DNA from: Welwitschia mirabilis
Lineage: Eukaryota > Gnetophyta > Gnetopsida > Welwitschiales
Length of the DNA: 29,010 bases
Reading direction: 5' to 3'
NCBI GenBank assembly: GCA_051453625.1
Contig: JBOZIK010000001.1
Span: forward strand, 216,946,076-216,975,085
Shown here: positions 1 through 10,250 of the stretch, in pieces
Numbering within the stretch: position 1 is the first letter of the stretch
How the letters are laid out: each line of letters begins with the position of its first letter
Made by a program: the position numbers and the translations under genes
Notes under the pieces: generated by a model
The model's database searches: none
What the model saw: the letters and a program-made list of their open reading frames with translations, nothing else
What the model was told of the DNA's origin: nothing

Positions 1-298
1 AGAATAATTAGCCCTTATTCTTCCTCCTAGACCTCCTTTGACTAGACGTTTCTACTAGAGGAAGCAAATGCAGATGGTGTAGGGAGTTAGTTAGATTCCA
101 AATTTCTTCAATATGAACATTCCAAAATTTGTAGTAAGCTGAGTCATTCCATAGTCCCCATATTTTTAGGTGATCCTCATCAAAACAAAGAGCAAAGAGA
201 CTTAAATCTGGGTTTTTACCCTTATTTTATTATACCCTTCACTCTAACTCATATATCTAGCCTACAAACTGTCTTAAAGAAGTATCATACCTATTTCT
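1..298 (+). repeat. Left terminal inverted repeat of an unclassified 5.6-kb element
   Basis: This segment is the reverse complement of 5298-5595, with about 18 differences over 298 bp and no visible indels. The match ends at CTATTTCT (291-298); inward of that the two ends diverge. The window begins exactly at the outer edge of the match, so any target site duplication on this side cannot be seen. Long inverted repeats of this size are known from Mutator-like elements and foldback elements, but I see no transposase that would assign it. Confidence 0.85.
8..226 (-). pseudogene. Outward-facing Trp/His-rich coding fragment in the left inverted repeat
   Basis: The minus strand is open for 72 codons and then stops at 8-10. 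The reading contains the stretches FWNVHIEEIWNL and LHHLHLLPLV and ends in a basic tail (RRSRRKNKG) before the stop. The same frame is open in the right repeat, which suggests real former coding sequence rather than chance. There is no good start codon: the frame begins just after in-frame stops at a TAATAA. It could be a last exon, because those upstream stops lie where an intron end could be. I do not recognise the family. The Trp-rich tail is loosely like the C-termini of plant mobile-domain proteins, but that is only an impression. Confidence 0.35.
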
Positions 299-929
299 TT
301 CATTAGTTAGGATATAAGTTAGCTTAGTAGCCTAGATTCACAAATATTTTGTGCATAAGTGATGTATTATGGGATCAAAACAAGGTGGAATTTCTCCATG
401 GCTACATCAATTTCTTCCATTTTCTCAAAGTATTTCATCTAAGGTAATGAATACTTTGGAAACTAAATTGTTAGATGAAAGTTCAAGAGTATAGACATTT
501 TGCATTGAAATTTAAGGAGAATTTTCATCTAAATTAGTGATATTCATTTATATCTATGAAGACTCTAAGCTAAATAAGTAGCTCTTAGACTTCTTTATAG
601 GGGAAGGATTAGAAAAAGGGGTTAATAGGTTATTAGAGTTAGAGTTATTCTCTAATTTGGATATCAATAAAACTCAATTCAGATGATGAAATTTATGTTA
701 AGTTTAATTAATTAAGGCATTATAGTATATAAATACATAAAAGGTAATAGTAAAAAATTGTTCATAATTTTAAACTCAAGTAAGTTTAGGGTGCACTTAA
801 TTTGCTAATTTATTATCCATTAGAGAAAATTTGTTTGACCTAAAAAATCTAGGATCAAACTCTATTTCTTCTAACTTAACTGAAGATGTTGATTACAGAA
901 ATCTTCTATCTTCTATCCATAGCTAGCTT
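299..929. other. AT-rich stretch, nothing recognised
   Basis: I see no reading frame of note, no RNA gene and no repeat shared with the rest of the window. It is the inner neighbour of the left inverted repeat. Confidence 0.5.
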
Positions 930-1620
930 CACCAGTTCAAAGGACTCTTGCTCAAAGAACCCCTTTAAATTATTAGAAAAGGCTAAGAATCTATTTTTAA
1001 TAATGTGTTAAAAAGGTAAATGTCACTTATCAAAAACCCCTTCAATAGATTACTAACCACCTTTGACAATGTTGTCAAAAATAAATTATGTTTTTCTTTC
1101 TTTGTTATTTCCTTTTTGCTCTAAGTAAGAGCTCGAATACCTCCTTTAAGTAACCTTCATTACTTGAATATCCCATTTGAGCTCTACCTAGTACTAAGTA
1201 AGAAAAATAAATAAATAGGTTTAGCCTTTCCTTCCTCCTGATTTATCACTTATTTTTTAAACCCCCTTTGAAATCCTCGAAGGGATTCATATGATGCATG
1301 ATTGATTTCGGATCAAATCCCCCTTTTGAAGGAAGTTGTTCTCCTTTAATTTTAAGATCAATAAATAGAATACTAGGGAAGATTAAAGGCATAGTGATCT
1401 CTTCAAGAAACCTCAACAATAACTCCTTGAAGGACTTCTTTGAGTAACCTCTATTGCTTAAAGATCTTCTTTGAGCTCAGTCTTTATTCGAGACCCCTTC
1501 AAAGGCGTAGTTCTTATTCGAAGGACCTCTTCAAGAAAACATAATTACTTAAAGATCCCCTTTGAGGAAGTAACTGCTACTCAAAGGGATCCTTTGAGAA
1601 ACTACTTGAAGGCTCCCTTC
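930..1620. repeat. Array of short CTTTGAG / TTGAAGG motifs
   Basis: At least a dozen variants of a short motif occur in both orientations, for example CCTTTGAC, CCCTTTGAAA, CTTGAAGGACTTCTTTGAG, CCCCTTCAAAGG, GATCCCCTTTGAGG and CTTGAAGG. They often lie next to GATC or GATCCC. Two opposed copies form a near-palindrome at 1580-1598: 8-bp arms CTCAAAGG and CCTTTGAG around GAT. Spacing is irregular, so this is not a simple tandem repeat. It could be a degenerate subterminal motif array of a transposon, or old tandem repeats. Confidence 0.45.
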
Positions 1621-2208
1621 ATGCTCTACTAAAGGAAAAGATAAAAACACTCTTTTTATAGAATATTTTAACAAAGTCCCTTTTGATAGCTTTGAACACC
1701 CCTTTAACAGAGGATATAACAGATTAGACTTCGACATGCAGATATTAAGTTTGGAGATTCTATAAAAACACATCATTTTCTTTATTATTTTCTAGTAATT
1801 CTATTTGCATTTAAAAACCACTCTGGAGACCTCTTCCATAATCTATTTTATAGGTAAAATTGTCATGTTATACATTTTAAAGTACAATGTTATTTTAGGT
1901 ACTTATATGCTTTCATTTCTAAGGTATTCTATTTTTCTTTAATAAAATATTAGGTGAGCACTTAGAGTTTAATAAAAATTCTTAGATAAGCATTTCATAT
2001 AGAAAATAAATTAAACACTAAAGTTGAACCTTAAATGTTTTTTTTTTTTGCAGAAGTTAAAGTCATACTAAGTGCTAATTTTAAAAATTTTCTTAGTGAC
2101 CCTAGTTTTACTAGGCTTAAATAATGAGTTATTAAACTTAATTAATGTAACTAATTAACTTTTTTTGAGAAATACAATAATGAGGAAGTTTAGTCTTTTT
2201 ATAGAAAT
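1621..2208. other. AT-rich stretch with a splice-acceptor-like tract
   Basis: No gene is recognised. A run of T ending in GCAG near 2038-2054 has the form of a plant 3' splice site and lies about 155 bp before the ATG at 2209. That is suggestive only; such tracts are common by chance in DNA this rich in T. Confidence 0.3.
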
Positions 2209-4505
2209 ATGTCATGTTCGCAAAAACCACTAATGTTATATTCAATAGTTAACAACATACCACTTCAAATTTTACTAGATGAATTAAGAATGATTCTCAG
2301 GTTACCAGCTAGTAGAAGACTGTTGATAGAAATACATATGAATGAAGACACTATTCTGTGTCTAAAACATTTTCACAATATTACAAATAAAGATGGTCAA
2401 GTAAACATTAATAAGGTAAGGGAACCTCAAGCATTCATTAATTTGAAAGGGGTGTCATCAGACTTAGCCTCCATAATTAATAAGAAAAAGGGGATGAATA
2501 TAATATAAGTATACTTGATAAATGAAGTTAGAGATCCTTTGAGTGAAAATATTAAAATTGGATAAGTATTTTTAAATACTTCTGTAAATCAGTTTCTAGA
2601 ATTAGAAATCCTAAAAGATTTACAAAATTCAGACTGGGATTTCCTTCATTAATTGGAAGAATTCTTTTGTGTAAGAACATCCCAAAATTCTTTATTAGAA
2701 ATAGGAATAGCATGAAACTTTATATTGTATCATTGTGTGGAGTTACTATTTTGGCACATTCTAGTATTTCAGGTAGAAAGGAAACACCTTTAACTAGTCA
2801 ACCAGTGATTTAAATATAGATGTAGCCACTAGAAACTTGAAGGAACAAATAGATTCATTCACTTCATAAAAATTGGGTATTAAAAAATAAAGCTAGTCCT
2901 ATACTAAGTCACTAGAAGATGATAAGGTGGATTCTTTATGTGCTACAATAAATTCTTCGACAAGGTTACTACTAAAGAAAAGTTAGTTATAAGAGGAAAA
3001 TTTTACTATAAAGGAAAGAATTAAATTTTCAGAACTTAAAAATGTATTTTGTAAACATAACATTTATTTTTGGCAAGGGAGTATAATAAAGTAAGGAAGG
3101 AGAGGTAGCAATTGAAAGAGAAATTAATCTCTCATTTTGACTCCCAAAGGGTAGATAGGTCCTCTATACATAATGCTCAGGCTTGAATTAAAGAGTTAGA
3201 GAAAGAACTCAAATAGGAAAGGGGAAAACTGTAGCTCCCCTCTACCAACAAAGAAGATTCTTTATTAGGATTATTTAAGAATATGGCTCAAGATAAGCAT
3301 TATGATGCTAACTATATTGAAAAATAGTAAGAATTTATTACATTCATGTATAACAACTCACCTCTTCCACTAAGAAAGAAATATTTAGAGAAAATTTATA
3401 TGGATTTAAGGGGAATGCATGAAAAATATATGAAAATTCAAGAAGAAAATAATAGATATAAATAAAAATGGGCAAATGCTCTGGAGTAGGTGCAGATCAA
3501 GTAAGAGAAAATTTAAATGTAGAAAAGAAATATTACTTTCCTTCAAGAATAACTGGAATCAACTCCACAAATATCTTCACAAATTGATCATTCTTTACTT
3601 AAGTAGGGTTTCATAAAAATAATATAAAATGTTTTTTCTCAAATTACAGAAATAATTTTATAATAACTTTACATCAAATACCTCTAATGGATGCAAAATT
3701 TATTAGACATTAAATCTCAGACTTCCTCAAGTAAATTTTAATTCCTCCTAGCTAGTTAAATTTATTTAAGAAACTTAAAAATAAAAATAATAAACGACTA
3801 TATGAAAATAAATTTTTAGAAGTCCAATTATGGAAAAGAATAGGATTTGGAAATGAGGAACTATAGGTACCAAGAAATATGCACTTCTATCCCTAAAAAC
3901 TATATGATCACTTTGGTAATTGTGAAAAAGTTATCAATGAGATTATACAAAAGATAAAAGGAGGATGCAAGAGAATCACTGGTGTGTCTAACCAAGCCAT
4001 GAAGGAGGTAGAATATGCTAAGGATGAAGTAGCTAAAGGATAGCATTATAGAGTAGTAAAAAAATGCCTCCATGTCTACAAGGATTTCAAAAAAAACATC
4101 CATCTTTTCATAGTTACTGAGCATGATTTAGACCATTTAAAAGATTAAAGAAATCAACTTTTGGCATGTATGGAGTAACTTTGGTAGATATTTTCTCTAA
4201 GATGTAGGGAGGAGAGGGAGTTCGTACCATTTTGGTTAGGTGTTTTTTGGATTAGATGAATCAGAAAAGCCTCATTCTTCTTAGACTTTACAATCAAAGA
4301 AAGATCTAGTTGTTAAAAAGAGAAAACAATCAAAAGGGAAAACACTTAAGATAGCTCTATCTGAATAAGAAAATATAAATATAGATGACCTAGGCCTTTT
4401 GAAAGAACAAATCAAAGTAATGAAACAGCTAGAAGAAATGAAAAGATTACAAGATGAGAAGGAATTAGAAGTAGTAAAAAAGAAATTAAAATGGTAAAAG
4501 AAATA
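2209..4505 (+). pseudogene. Broken coding region with coiled-coil-like segments, family unknown
   Basis: The intact start is an ATG at 2209 with 99 open codons. Coding-like sequence then continues on the same strand, interrupted by many TAA/TAG codons and some frame changes. Readable blocks are LLDELRMILRLPASRRLLIE (around 2270), a charged block about 3261-3545 (with LRGMHEKYMKIQEENNRYK), another about 3898-4146 (VINEIIQKIKGG, then AMKEVEYAKDEVAKG) and a Lys/Glu-rich heptad-like tail at 4383-4500 (LKEQIKVMKQLEEMKRLQDE). The pattern suggests a long, largely alpha-helical protein with coiled coils. Most stops sit where Gln would fit, in keeping with C-to-T decay. No polymerase, protease or transposase motif was found. 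It could be a gag/capsid-like or viroplasm-like protein of an old retroelement or pararetrovirus, or a captured host gene. Confidence 0.4.
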
Positions 4506-4733
4506 ATGTAAATTATTAGAGAACTAATAAATAGGTGAGTATGGGGGGAACTAATAAATCAGAAATCTATGTATCATTTTCACTCTTTTTCTTAATTAAA
4601 ATAAATGAAATGATAATTGTCTAGTAATATGCTATAATGAATTAAATAACATTATTTTAATATATTATTATTGCATATAGCTAATTGATTTTGTAGAACA
4701 ATTATTCTAATACAAAAATAGTGGGAGCCTTGC

Positions 4734-4877
4734 TATAAAAAGGGAAATGGTTGTAACAATTAAATAGATGGCATCAAAAAAGTAAATTCTCACTAATGAA
4801 AGGACACCATTAGAAAGACAAGGACAAGTGGCACAAAAAGAAAGTAACAAATCACTTAGGCTGTACCTATAAATAGG
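4734..4877 (+). promoter_or_regulatory. Promoter-like region with two TATA boxes
   Basis: TATAAAAAG lies at 4734-4742 and CTATAAATAGG at 4867-4877. The second is followed by a GA-rich stretch of about 30 bp where a transcript start would fall. An AATAAA at 4961-4966 could serve as a polyadenylation signal. TATA box, short leader and nearby poly(A) signal is a layout seen in LTRs and in the large intergenic region of plant pararetroviruses. It sits just after the broken coding region, which also fits those models. No primer-binding site was found close by. Confidence 0.35.
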
Positions 4878-5156
4878 AAATGTGGAGGAGACAGAGGGAT
4901 CTTTTTGGCAACTTTGAGAATAGCTGGAAAGCACATCTAAGGCAAAGAAGATGATAGTGGAATAAATGCAAAGTGACTTCCTAGCTACTATACATATTGT
5001 GGAAACATAAAAAATTACTTACCATTGTATGTTTTAAATAGTAATACAAGTTTGTATTCTAAAAAAGATCTTGTGTTGTTGTGTATGTCATTTGGAAAAA
5101 TTACATGCTATTATTCTTTCTCTTAGTATTAATCTTAGCTAGAATTAATATTAAGA

Positions 5157-5297
5157 TAGTGCATCATTTAGAAATAAGTGATATATATAATCTAGATATG
5201 TTTTCCTTCTTTTGTTTATTTTCATTCCCCACTTCCTATAAATGTTATAGGTATCATACTTAGTGCATCATTTCTAGTGAAGGATAGTGCATCATTT
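5157..5297 (+). repeat. Three copies of TAGTGCATCATTT next to the right inverted repeat
   Basis: Identical 13-bp copies lie at 5157-5169, 5261-5273 and 5285-5297. The first and third also share the following bases (AGAAATA). The same motif appears in reverse at 11581-11593, with a one-base variant at 11605-11617, linking this end of the element to the block at 11578-11680. Confidence 0.7.
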
Positions 5298-5595
5298 AGA
5301 AATAGGTATGATACTTCTTTAAGACAATTTGTATGCTAGATATATGAGTTAGAGTGAAGGGTATAATAAAATAAGGGTAAAAACCTAGCTTTAAGTCTCT
5401 TTGCTCTTTGTTTTAATGAGGATCACCTAAAACGATGGGGACCATGGCATGACTCAGCTTACTACAACTTTTGGAATGTCCATATTGAAGAAATTTGGAA
5501 TCTGACTAACTCCCTATACCATCTGCATTTGCTTCCTCTAGTATAAACATCTAGACAAAGAAGATCTAGGAGGAAGAATAAGGGCTAATTATTCT
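5298..5595 (-). repeat. Right terminal inverted repeat of the 5.6-kb element
   Basis: This is the inverted partner of 1-298. Three more bases (AAG) follow before a 12-N gap at 5599, so the outer flank and any target duplication are missing. Identity to the left copy is about 94 % by eye. That is higher than the roughly 87 % between the copia LTRs further along, so the repeat arms are either younger or have been homogenised. Confidence 0.85.
5370..5546 (+). pseudogene. Outward-facing Trp/His-rich coding fragment in the right inverted repeat
   Basis: This is the inverted copy of the fragment at 8-226. It reads FWNVHIEEIWNL followed by LYHLHLLPLV, then stops at 5544-5546, where the left copy has a Glu codon. 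The basic tail present in the left copy is therefore cut off here. Several differences between the copies change the amino acid (for example Ile/Arg, Leu/Pro, Lys/Asn). The frame is no longer under obvious selection even though it is preserved without a frameshift. Confidence 0.35.
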
Positions 5596-5598
5596 AAG

Positions 5599-5610
5599 NN
5601 NNNNNNNNNN
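5599..5610. other. Assembly gap, 12 N
   Basis: A run of N separates the inverted-repeat element from the repeat region that begins at 5611. The outer flank of the element is lost here. Confidence 0.99.
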
Positions 5611-5848
5611 TGTTGGTTATGTTATGAAATAAAAATCTTTTATTAAAAGGCATTGGTTGTCTTTTATTTCAGTACTCATTTTTGTTATGATAAATTATAG
5701 CAATCATTTGAATACCAAGCTCTTTTATTCTCGTAAGAATTTATCACTTAAGAATAAATCGAAGAATGATACATTATTTAAATTTCCTAAATGTTGAAAC
5801 ACAACAATGGTACCTTGTGTAACAGTTACATTTCTTTGGAGGTTTACT

Positions 5849-5948
5849 NNNNNNNNNNNNNNNNNNNNNNNNNNNNNNNNNNNNNNNNNNNNNNNNNNNN
5901 NNNNNNNNNNNNNNNNNNNNNNNNNNNNNNNNNNNNNNNNNNNNNNNN
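5849..5948. other. Assembly gap, 100 N
   Basis: A run of exactly 100 N, a size often used for gaps of unknown length, directly before a CT microsatellite. Confidence 0.99.

Positions 5949-6010
<62 letters not shown>
5949..6010 (+). repeat. (CT)n microsatellite
   Basis: About 31 CT units with a single interruption (CTTT). It directly abuts the 100-N gap, so the true length is unknown and the repeat probably caused the break in the assembly. Confidence 0.97.
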
Positions 6011-6013
<3 letters not shown>

Positions 6014-6311
6014 TTCCCCAATAAGTTATGATTGGTGCTTATCTAGCTTTACCTATAATTACAGAATAAATGTTCTTTCTGTTTAAAACTTTTTTTATTA
6101 TAAAACCTAAAGACTGTTGTTGGTTATGTTATGAAATAAAAATATTTTATTAACAGGCATTGGTTGTCTTTTATTTCATTACTCATTTTTGTTATGGCAA
6201 ATTATAGCAATCATTTAAATACCAAGCTCTTTTATTCTCATAAGAATTTATCACTTAAGAATAAATAGAAGAATGATACATTATTTAAATTTCCTAAATG
6301 TTGAAACAAAA

Positions 6312-7612
6312 CAATGGTACCTTGTGTAACAGTTACATTTCTTTGGAGGTTTACTTAGTTTGAAGAATGTATTAGAGCCTAATCATTTCTTAGATGATGT
6401 CTAAAGACTGATTGTCTTCTTTATAATTTCAAGTTAAAGAGCTTTATTTTAAGAAAAATTTTTACAATGAGAAAAGTGCAACCACTGCGATAGGAATAAG
6501 GACCTACAGAGTTATAAAATCAGATGATGACTAACTAATTTCATAGTGGAGTCCTCATAGCTACATTATTACATTATCAAAGGCCCCTCTCGGAATATTT
6601 ACCCTATTGTATTTATGATAAGACATTATTCTTTTTTTTTTCAATTTTTTCTTTCTATCTTTTTTTAATATATAAGATAAATGATTACACAGGTACCCTT
6701 ATTTTCCTTTAATTATCCAGTTATTCTTATTAGTGTAACCTCTTTATTCTTGAAGTTTCACTAATTTCTTAGAGAGAAGATTTCACCTGACAACCAAAAA
6801 TTCTATAATTTGAATAATTTTTTTTTCCTTTCTTAAAAGATAAACCTTATTGTATGATAATTTTTTTTAAATAGAATACAATAAATATAGAGGAATATGC
6901 ACAGGTAGAATNNNNNNNNNNNNNNNNNNNNNNNNNNNNNNNNNNNNNNNNNNNNNNNNNNNNNNNNNNNNNNNNNNNNNNNNNNNNNNNNNNNNNNNNN
7001 NNNNNNNNNNNCAATGGTACATTGTGTAAAATTTACATTTCTTTGGAGTTTTACTTAGTTTAAAGAATGTACTAGAGCCTAATCATTTCTTAGATGATGT
7101 CTGAAGAGTGATTATCTTCTTTATAATTTCAAGTTAAAGAGCCTTTATTTTAAGAAAAACTTTTACAATGAGAAAAGTGCAACCACTACCATAGGAATAA
7201 GGACCTACAGAGTTATAAACTCAGATGATGACTAACTAATTTCATAGTGGAGTTCTCATAGNNNNNNNNNNTACATTGTCAAAGGTCCCTCTCTAAATAT
7301 TTACCCTAGTGTATTTATGATAAGACATTATTCTTTTTTTTTTTCAATTTTTTCTCTCTCTTTTTTTAATATATAAGATAAATGATTACACATGTACCCT
7401 TATTTTCCTTCAATTATCCAGTTATTCTTATTAGTGTAAACTCTTTATTCTTGAAGTTTCACTAATTTCTTAGAGAGAAGATTTCACCTGATAATCAAAA
7501 ATTCTATAATTTGAATAATATTCATTTTCCTTTTTTAAAAGATAAACCTTATTGTATGATAATTTTTTTAAATAGAATACAATAATTATAGAGGAAGATG
7601 CACAGGTAGAAT
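6312..7612. repeat. Direct repeat pair 6312-6911 and 7012-7612
   Basis: Two copies of about 600 bp, roughly 94-95 % identical by eye, are separated by a 100-N gap (6912-7011). The second copy also holds a 10-N gap (7262-7271), for which the first copy supplies sequence. Both end in the same bases, which lie just downstream of the integrase C-terminus of the minus-strand gypsy element. The second copy is continuous with that gene, so the repeat is the 3' region of that element. A long T/C-rich tract (around 6630-6665 and 7331-7370) reads as a purine tract on the element strand. Confidence 0.85.
6912..7011. other. Assembly gap, 100 N
   Basis: A run of exactly 100 N between the two copies of the 600-bp direct repeat. 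Confidence 0.99.
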
Positions 7613-7639
7613 TGTTTCCATTGTATAAGGTCATTCAAT

Positions 7640-8640
7640 TTCTTTTAAGAGTGAAACTTCTTCTGTATAACTTTTGATTCTATGACCATTTACTTGATAT
7701 GTATCTTTAGTTTTCTCATTAAATACTTCCATTACTTCGTTAGGTAAAATTTTTGTTAAAGTATATGGCCCCATCCATTTTTAGATACTTTTATTTTATA
7801 GGATATATATTTAGGGTAAAAAACCAAAACTTTATCTCAAATTTTGAAGTTAGTTTTTCTAATATTATGATCATGCCACTTTTTTACTTATCCTTGGATT
7901 AATTCTTTTCTTATCAAAGCTTCTCTTTTATCCTCATCTAATTAAATCATATTCTATATTCATTTGTTTTGAGATTTATCCAGATCATGATTTAATTATT
8001 CAACTAATTTATAGGACATTAATTTCAACTTAATAAGTAAAGTTGCTTTCTTACCATAAACTAACTCATAGGGTTTAAAACCTATCCCATTTTTTAAACT
8101 TATCCTATAGGCCCATAAAACTTTAGTAAGTATATATGCCTAATCAGTTCTTTTAGTGTTTATTATTTTAGTGAGAATTTAATTTAATTCTTTATTGGTG
8201 GCCTTAGTGTAACTGTTAGATTGGGGATGATAAGAAGAGGGGAGTTTATGATAGACCCATACTTAGATAAGAAAATTTTAAAGGCTTAACTAGTGAAATG
8301 GGTTCCCCTATTTTATATAGGACTTAGGCATATCAAACCTATGAAAGATATTCTTATATAAGAATTTTACTACAGTTTTTGTAAAATAGTTAGGAACAGC
8401 CTCAGCTTTAGCCCATTTAGTTAAATAGTTCACACAGACTAGAATGTATTCCTTTCCATAGGATTTTGGATTAATAGGACCAATGAAATCCATTTCACAA
8501 ACATCAAAGGGATTTAAAGCTTGAATCCATTACTAGGGCATTTTTAGTACATTTGATCATGCTCTCTCTCTTTGACACTTTTTACATATTTTAGTGTAAT
8601 TAAAAGAGATCTTGAATAGAGAAAGTCAATAATATCCTAC
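7640..8640 (-). pseudogene. Integrase of the Ty3/gypsy element, broken
   Basis: Integrase joins the DNA copy of the element to the host chromosome. The zinc-binding part is marked by CKKCQ (about 8568-8585). The catalytic core starts at the open stretch 8308-8493 (MDFIGPINPKSYGKEYILV, then LTKWAKAEAVPN), which keeps the first catalytic Asp. The second Asp region (8283-8310) reads IK-stop-GNPFH, so that catalytic Asp is lost. The C-terminal part is VNGHRIKSY at 7667-7693. The longest open piece is only 61 codons. This is a clear family assignment of a dead gene. Confidence 0.85.
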
Positions 8641-8800
8641 ACTCAATTTTTTTATGGCCATTCTTTTTCCTTTATAATAATCTCCTCCTTCTTCTGTATG
8701 GAAAGTTTGTAGTAGCTCGTTCTGATCAGATTCATTAACACATCTGCAAAATGATACCATCCTTATAAAGTTTAAAGAGAATCTTATTTTCTAATATATA

Positions 8801-9340
8801 TTATTTTACCTCTCTTAACAATATCTTTTTCTCATAATAGATTAAGTAAAGTGGTACTCTCTTATTTAGTAAAAAATTAGAAATATCTGTAAACCATGGA
8901 GTTTGTTGCAAAGTTGTTAAATGTTCATTAAGAAAACTATTTTGAATATCTAATTTTGTAGCTTCGTTAGGGAATTCTAGTTTAAACAAATGATTAGCCA
9001 CTACATTTTCTATTCCCTTCTTATTTATTATCTTAAGATTAAATTCTTGCATTAAAATTATTCATCTTATTATTTGAGAATTAGCTTCCTTCTTATTCAT
9101 TAAAAATTTTATATCATTATGATCCATGTGAATTTTAACCTCATACCTAGGATATAATGCCTAAACTGATCTAAGGCTACCACTATGTCTAGCATATCTT
9201 TTTTCATAACTATATAATTTGTTGTATAAAATTGATATTTTTACTTTTATAAGCAATTTCATAGGGTTTATAACTGTCATCTTTCTATTTCAAAATAGCA
9301 CCAACAACATACTATGAAGCATCAATTATAATGTAAAATG
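8801..9340 (-). pseudogene. RNase H domain of the Ty3/gypsy element, broken
   Basis: RNase H removes the RNA strand after reverse transcription. The first catalytic Asp is in IDAS at 9315-9326, followed by YVVGAIL. Further on, HMDHNDIKFLMNKKEA (about 9080-9130) corresponds to the usual TDHxALxxL block. The reading then runs into an open stretch of 83 codons (8801-9052) starting MQEFNLKIINKKGIENVVAN, the typical end of RNase H and spacer before integrase. Stops interrupt the upstream part, for example inside the IDAS-stop-Y segment. Confidence 0.85.
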
Positions 9341-10250
9341 GTTTATTCCAATTCGGTTTTTGTAAATTAAGGGCTTCAATTAATATATCTTTTAGAATTT
9401 AAAAATCCTTTCTGCATTCTTGGGTATACTCATAAAGCACATCTTTTTGTAGAGATTACTTAATGGTTTAGTAATTTTACTAAAATTAGTGATAAATTTT
9501 TTATAATAGCCTACATAACCCAGAAATGATCTTAGTTCTTTTACTTTAGTTAAAGGAGGAATTTATTTAATGACATTAATCTTTTAATCATTAGTTTCAA
9601 TTCCTCTAACTAATATTTATGGCCTATAATAATACCTTTATCTACCACAAGATGACTATTAAACCAACTTAGTTTTAAATTATTTTCTTCACATTGAGTA
9701 AGTATGGCTTTCAATCTTTTCAGATTTATTGAAATCATTTCTAAAAGTTGAGAAATCATCCATGAAAACCTCAACTAATCTTCTTATCATGTCCTAGAAA
9801 ACACTATTCACTAGCCTCTAAAAAGTGGCTAGTGTATTACATAATCCAAAGGGTAAAAATTTAAAGGCATATGTACCCCATTTTCAAGTAAAATTTGTTT
9901 TTGCTTGGTCCTCAAGAGCTATAAAAATTTGATTATACCTACTATATCCATACAAGAAATTTTAATATTTATGACCACAAATTCTTTATAAAACCTGATA
10001 CACAAAGGATAAAGAAAAATGATCTTTATAAGTAGTAGTATTCAGTAGCCTAAAATCTATGCACACTTTCCATTTATTACTCTTCTTAAAAGCTACTATC
10101 ATAGGCCTTATCCATTTTGAATCAAAAATAGGATAGATGAATCCTACTTTTAATAACCTTAAAATTTCCTACTTAATCATGTATTGTATATGAGAATTAC
10201 ATTTTCTTTTTGATTGTGTAATAGGTTTTATTGAGGTATCTAAATAAATA
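9341..10250 (-). pseudogene. Reverse transcriptase of the Ty3/gypsy element, broken
   Basis: This enzyme copies element RNA into DNA. The catalytic motif reads FMDDFS at 9749-9766; FMDD with both Asp residues kept is the usual Ty3/gypsy form in plants. Upstream on the same strand, SNKWKVCIDFRLLN (about 10045-10085) is the finger/palm block with its conserved Asp-Phe-Arg, and LPFGLCN (about 9840-9860) is the next conserved block. Stops lie between the motifs, several where Gln is expected. The N-terminal limit is uncertain. Confidence 0.88.

Larger units (their letters stand above)
1..5598. mobile_element. Unclassified inverted-repeat element, about 5.6 kb
   Basis: The unit is defined by the 298-bp inverted repeats at its ends. 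Inside, in order, are a motif array (930-1620), a broken coding region on the plus strand (2209-4505), a TATA-type promoter-like region (4734-4877) and short direct repeats (5157-5297). No DDE transposase, reverse transcriptase or integrase motif was found between the repeats. It could be a non-autonomous DNA transposon with captured sequence, an inverted duplication of a gene end, or the remnant of an endogenous pararetrovirus; nothing seen decides between these. Confidence 0.5.
5611..6355. repeat. Direct repeat pair 5611-5848 and 6118-6355
   Basis: Two 238-bp copies match without indels and differ at only a handful of positions. Both begin TGTTGGTTATGTTATG. The left copy runs into a 100-N gap at 5849; the right copy continues into the longer repeat at 6312. 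No coding sequence is recognised. Because one copy stops at a gap, the pair may be two contig ends or haplotypes rather than a true tandem repeat. Confidence 0.85.

Noticed and set aside
3900-4124. 74-codon minus-strand frame with hydrophobic segments
   Set aside because: It is the antisense of the coiled-coil-like coding block, which reads better on the plus strand.
4707-4934. 75-codon minus-strand frame
   Set aside because: It is antisense to the promoter-like region and has no domain.
5725-6031. Open frames with Ser-Leu or Arg-Glu runs
   Set aside because: They are translations of the CT microsatellite and of N.
5611-7612. LTR of the 7.6-11.6 kb gypsy element
   Set aside because: It is in the right place for a 3' LTR, but no partner copy exists on the other side and the repeat includes the integrase 3' end, so it cannot be shown to be an LTR.
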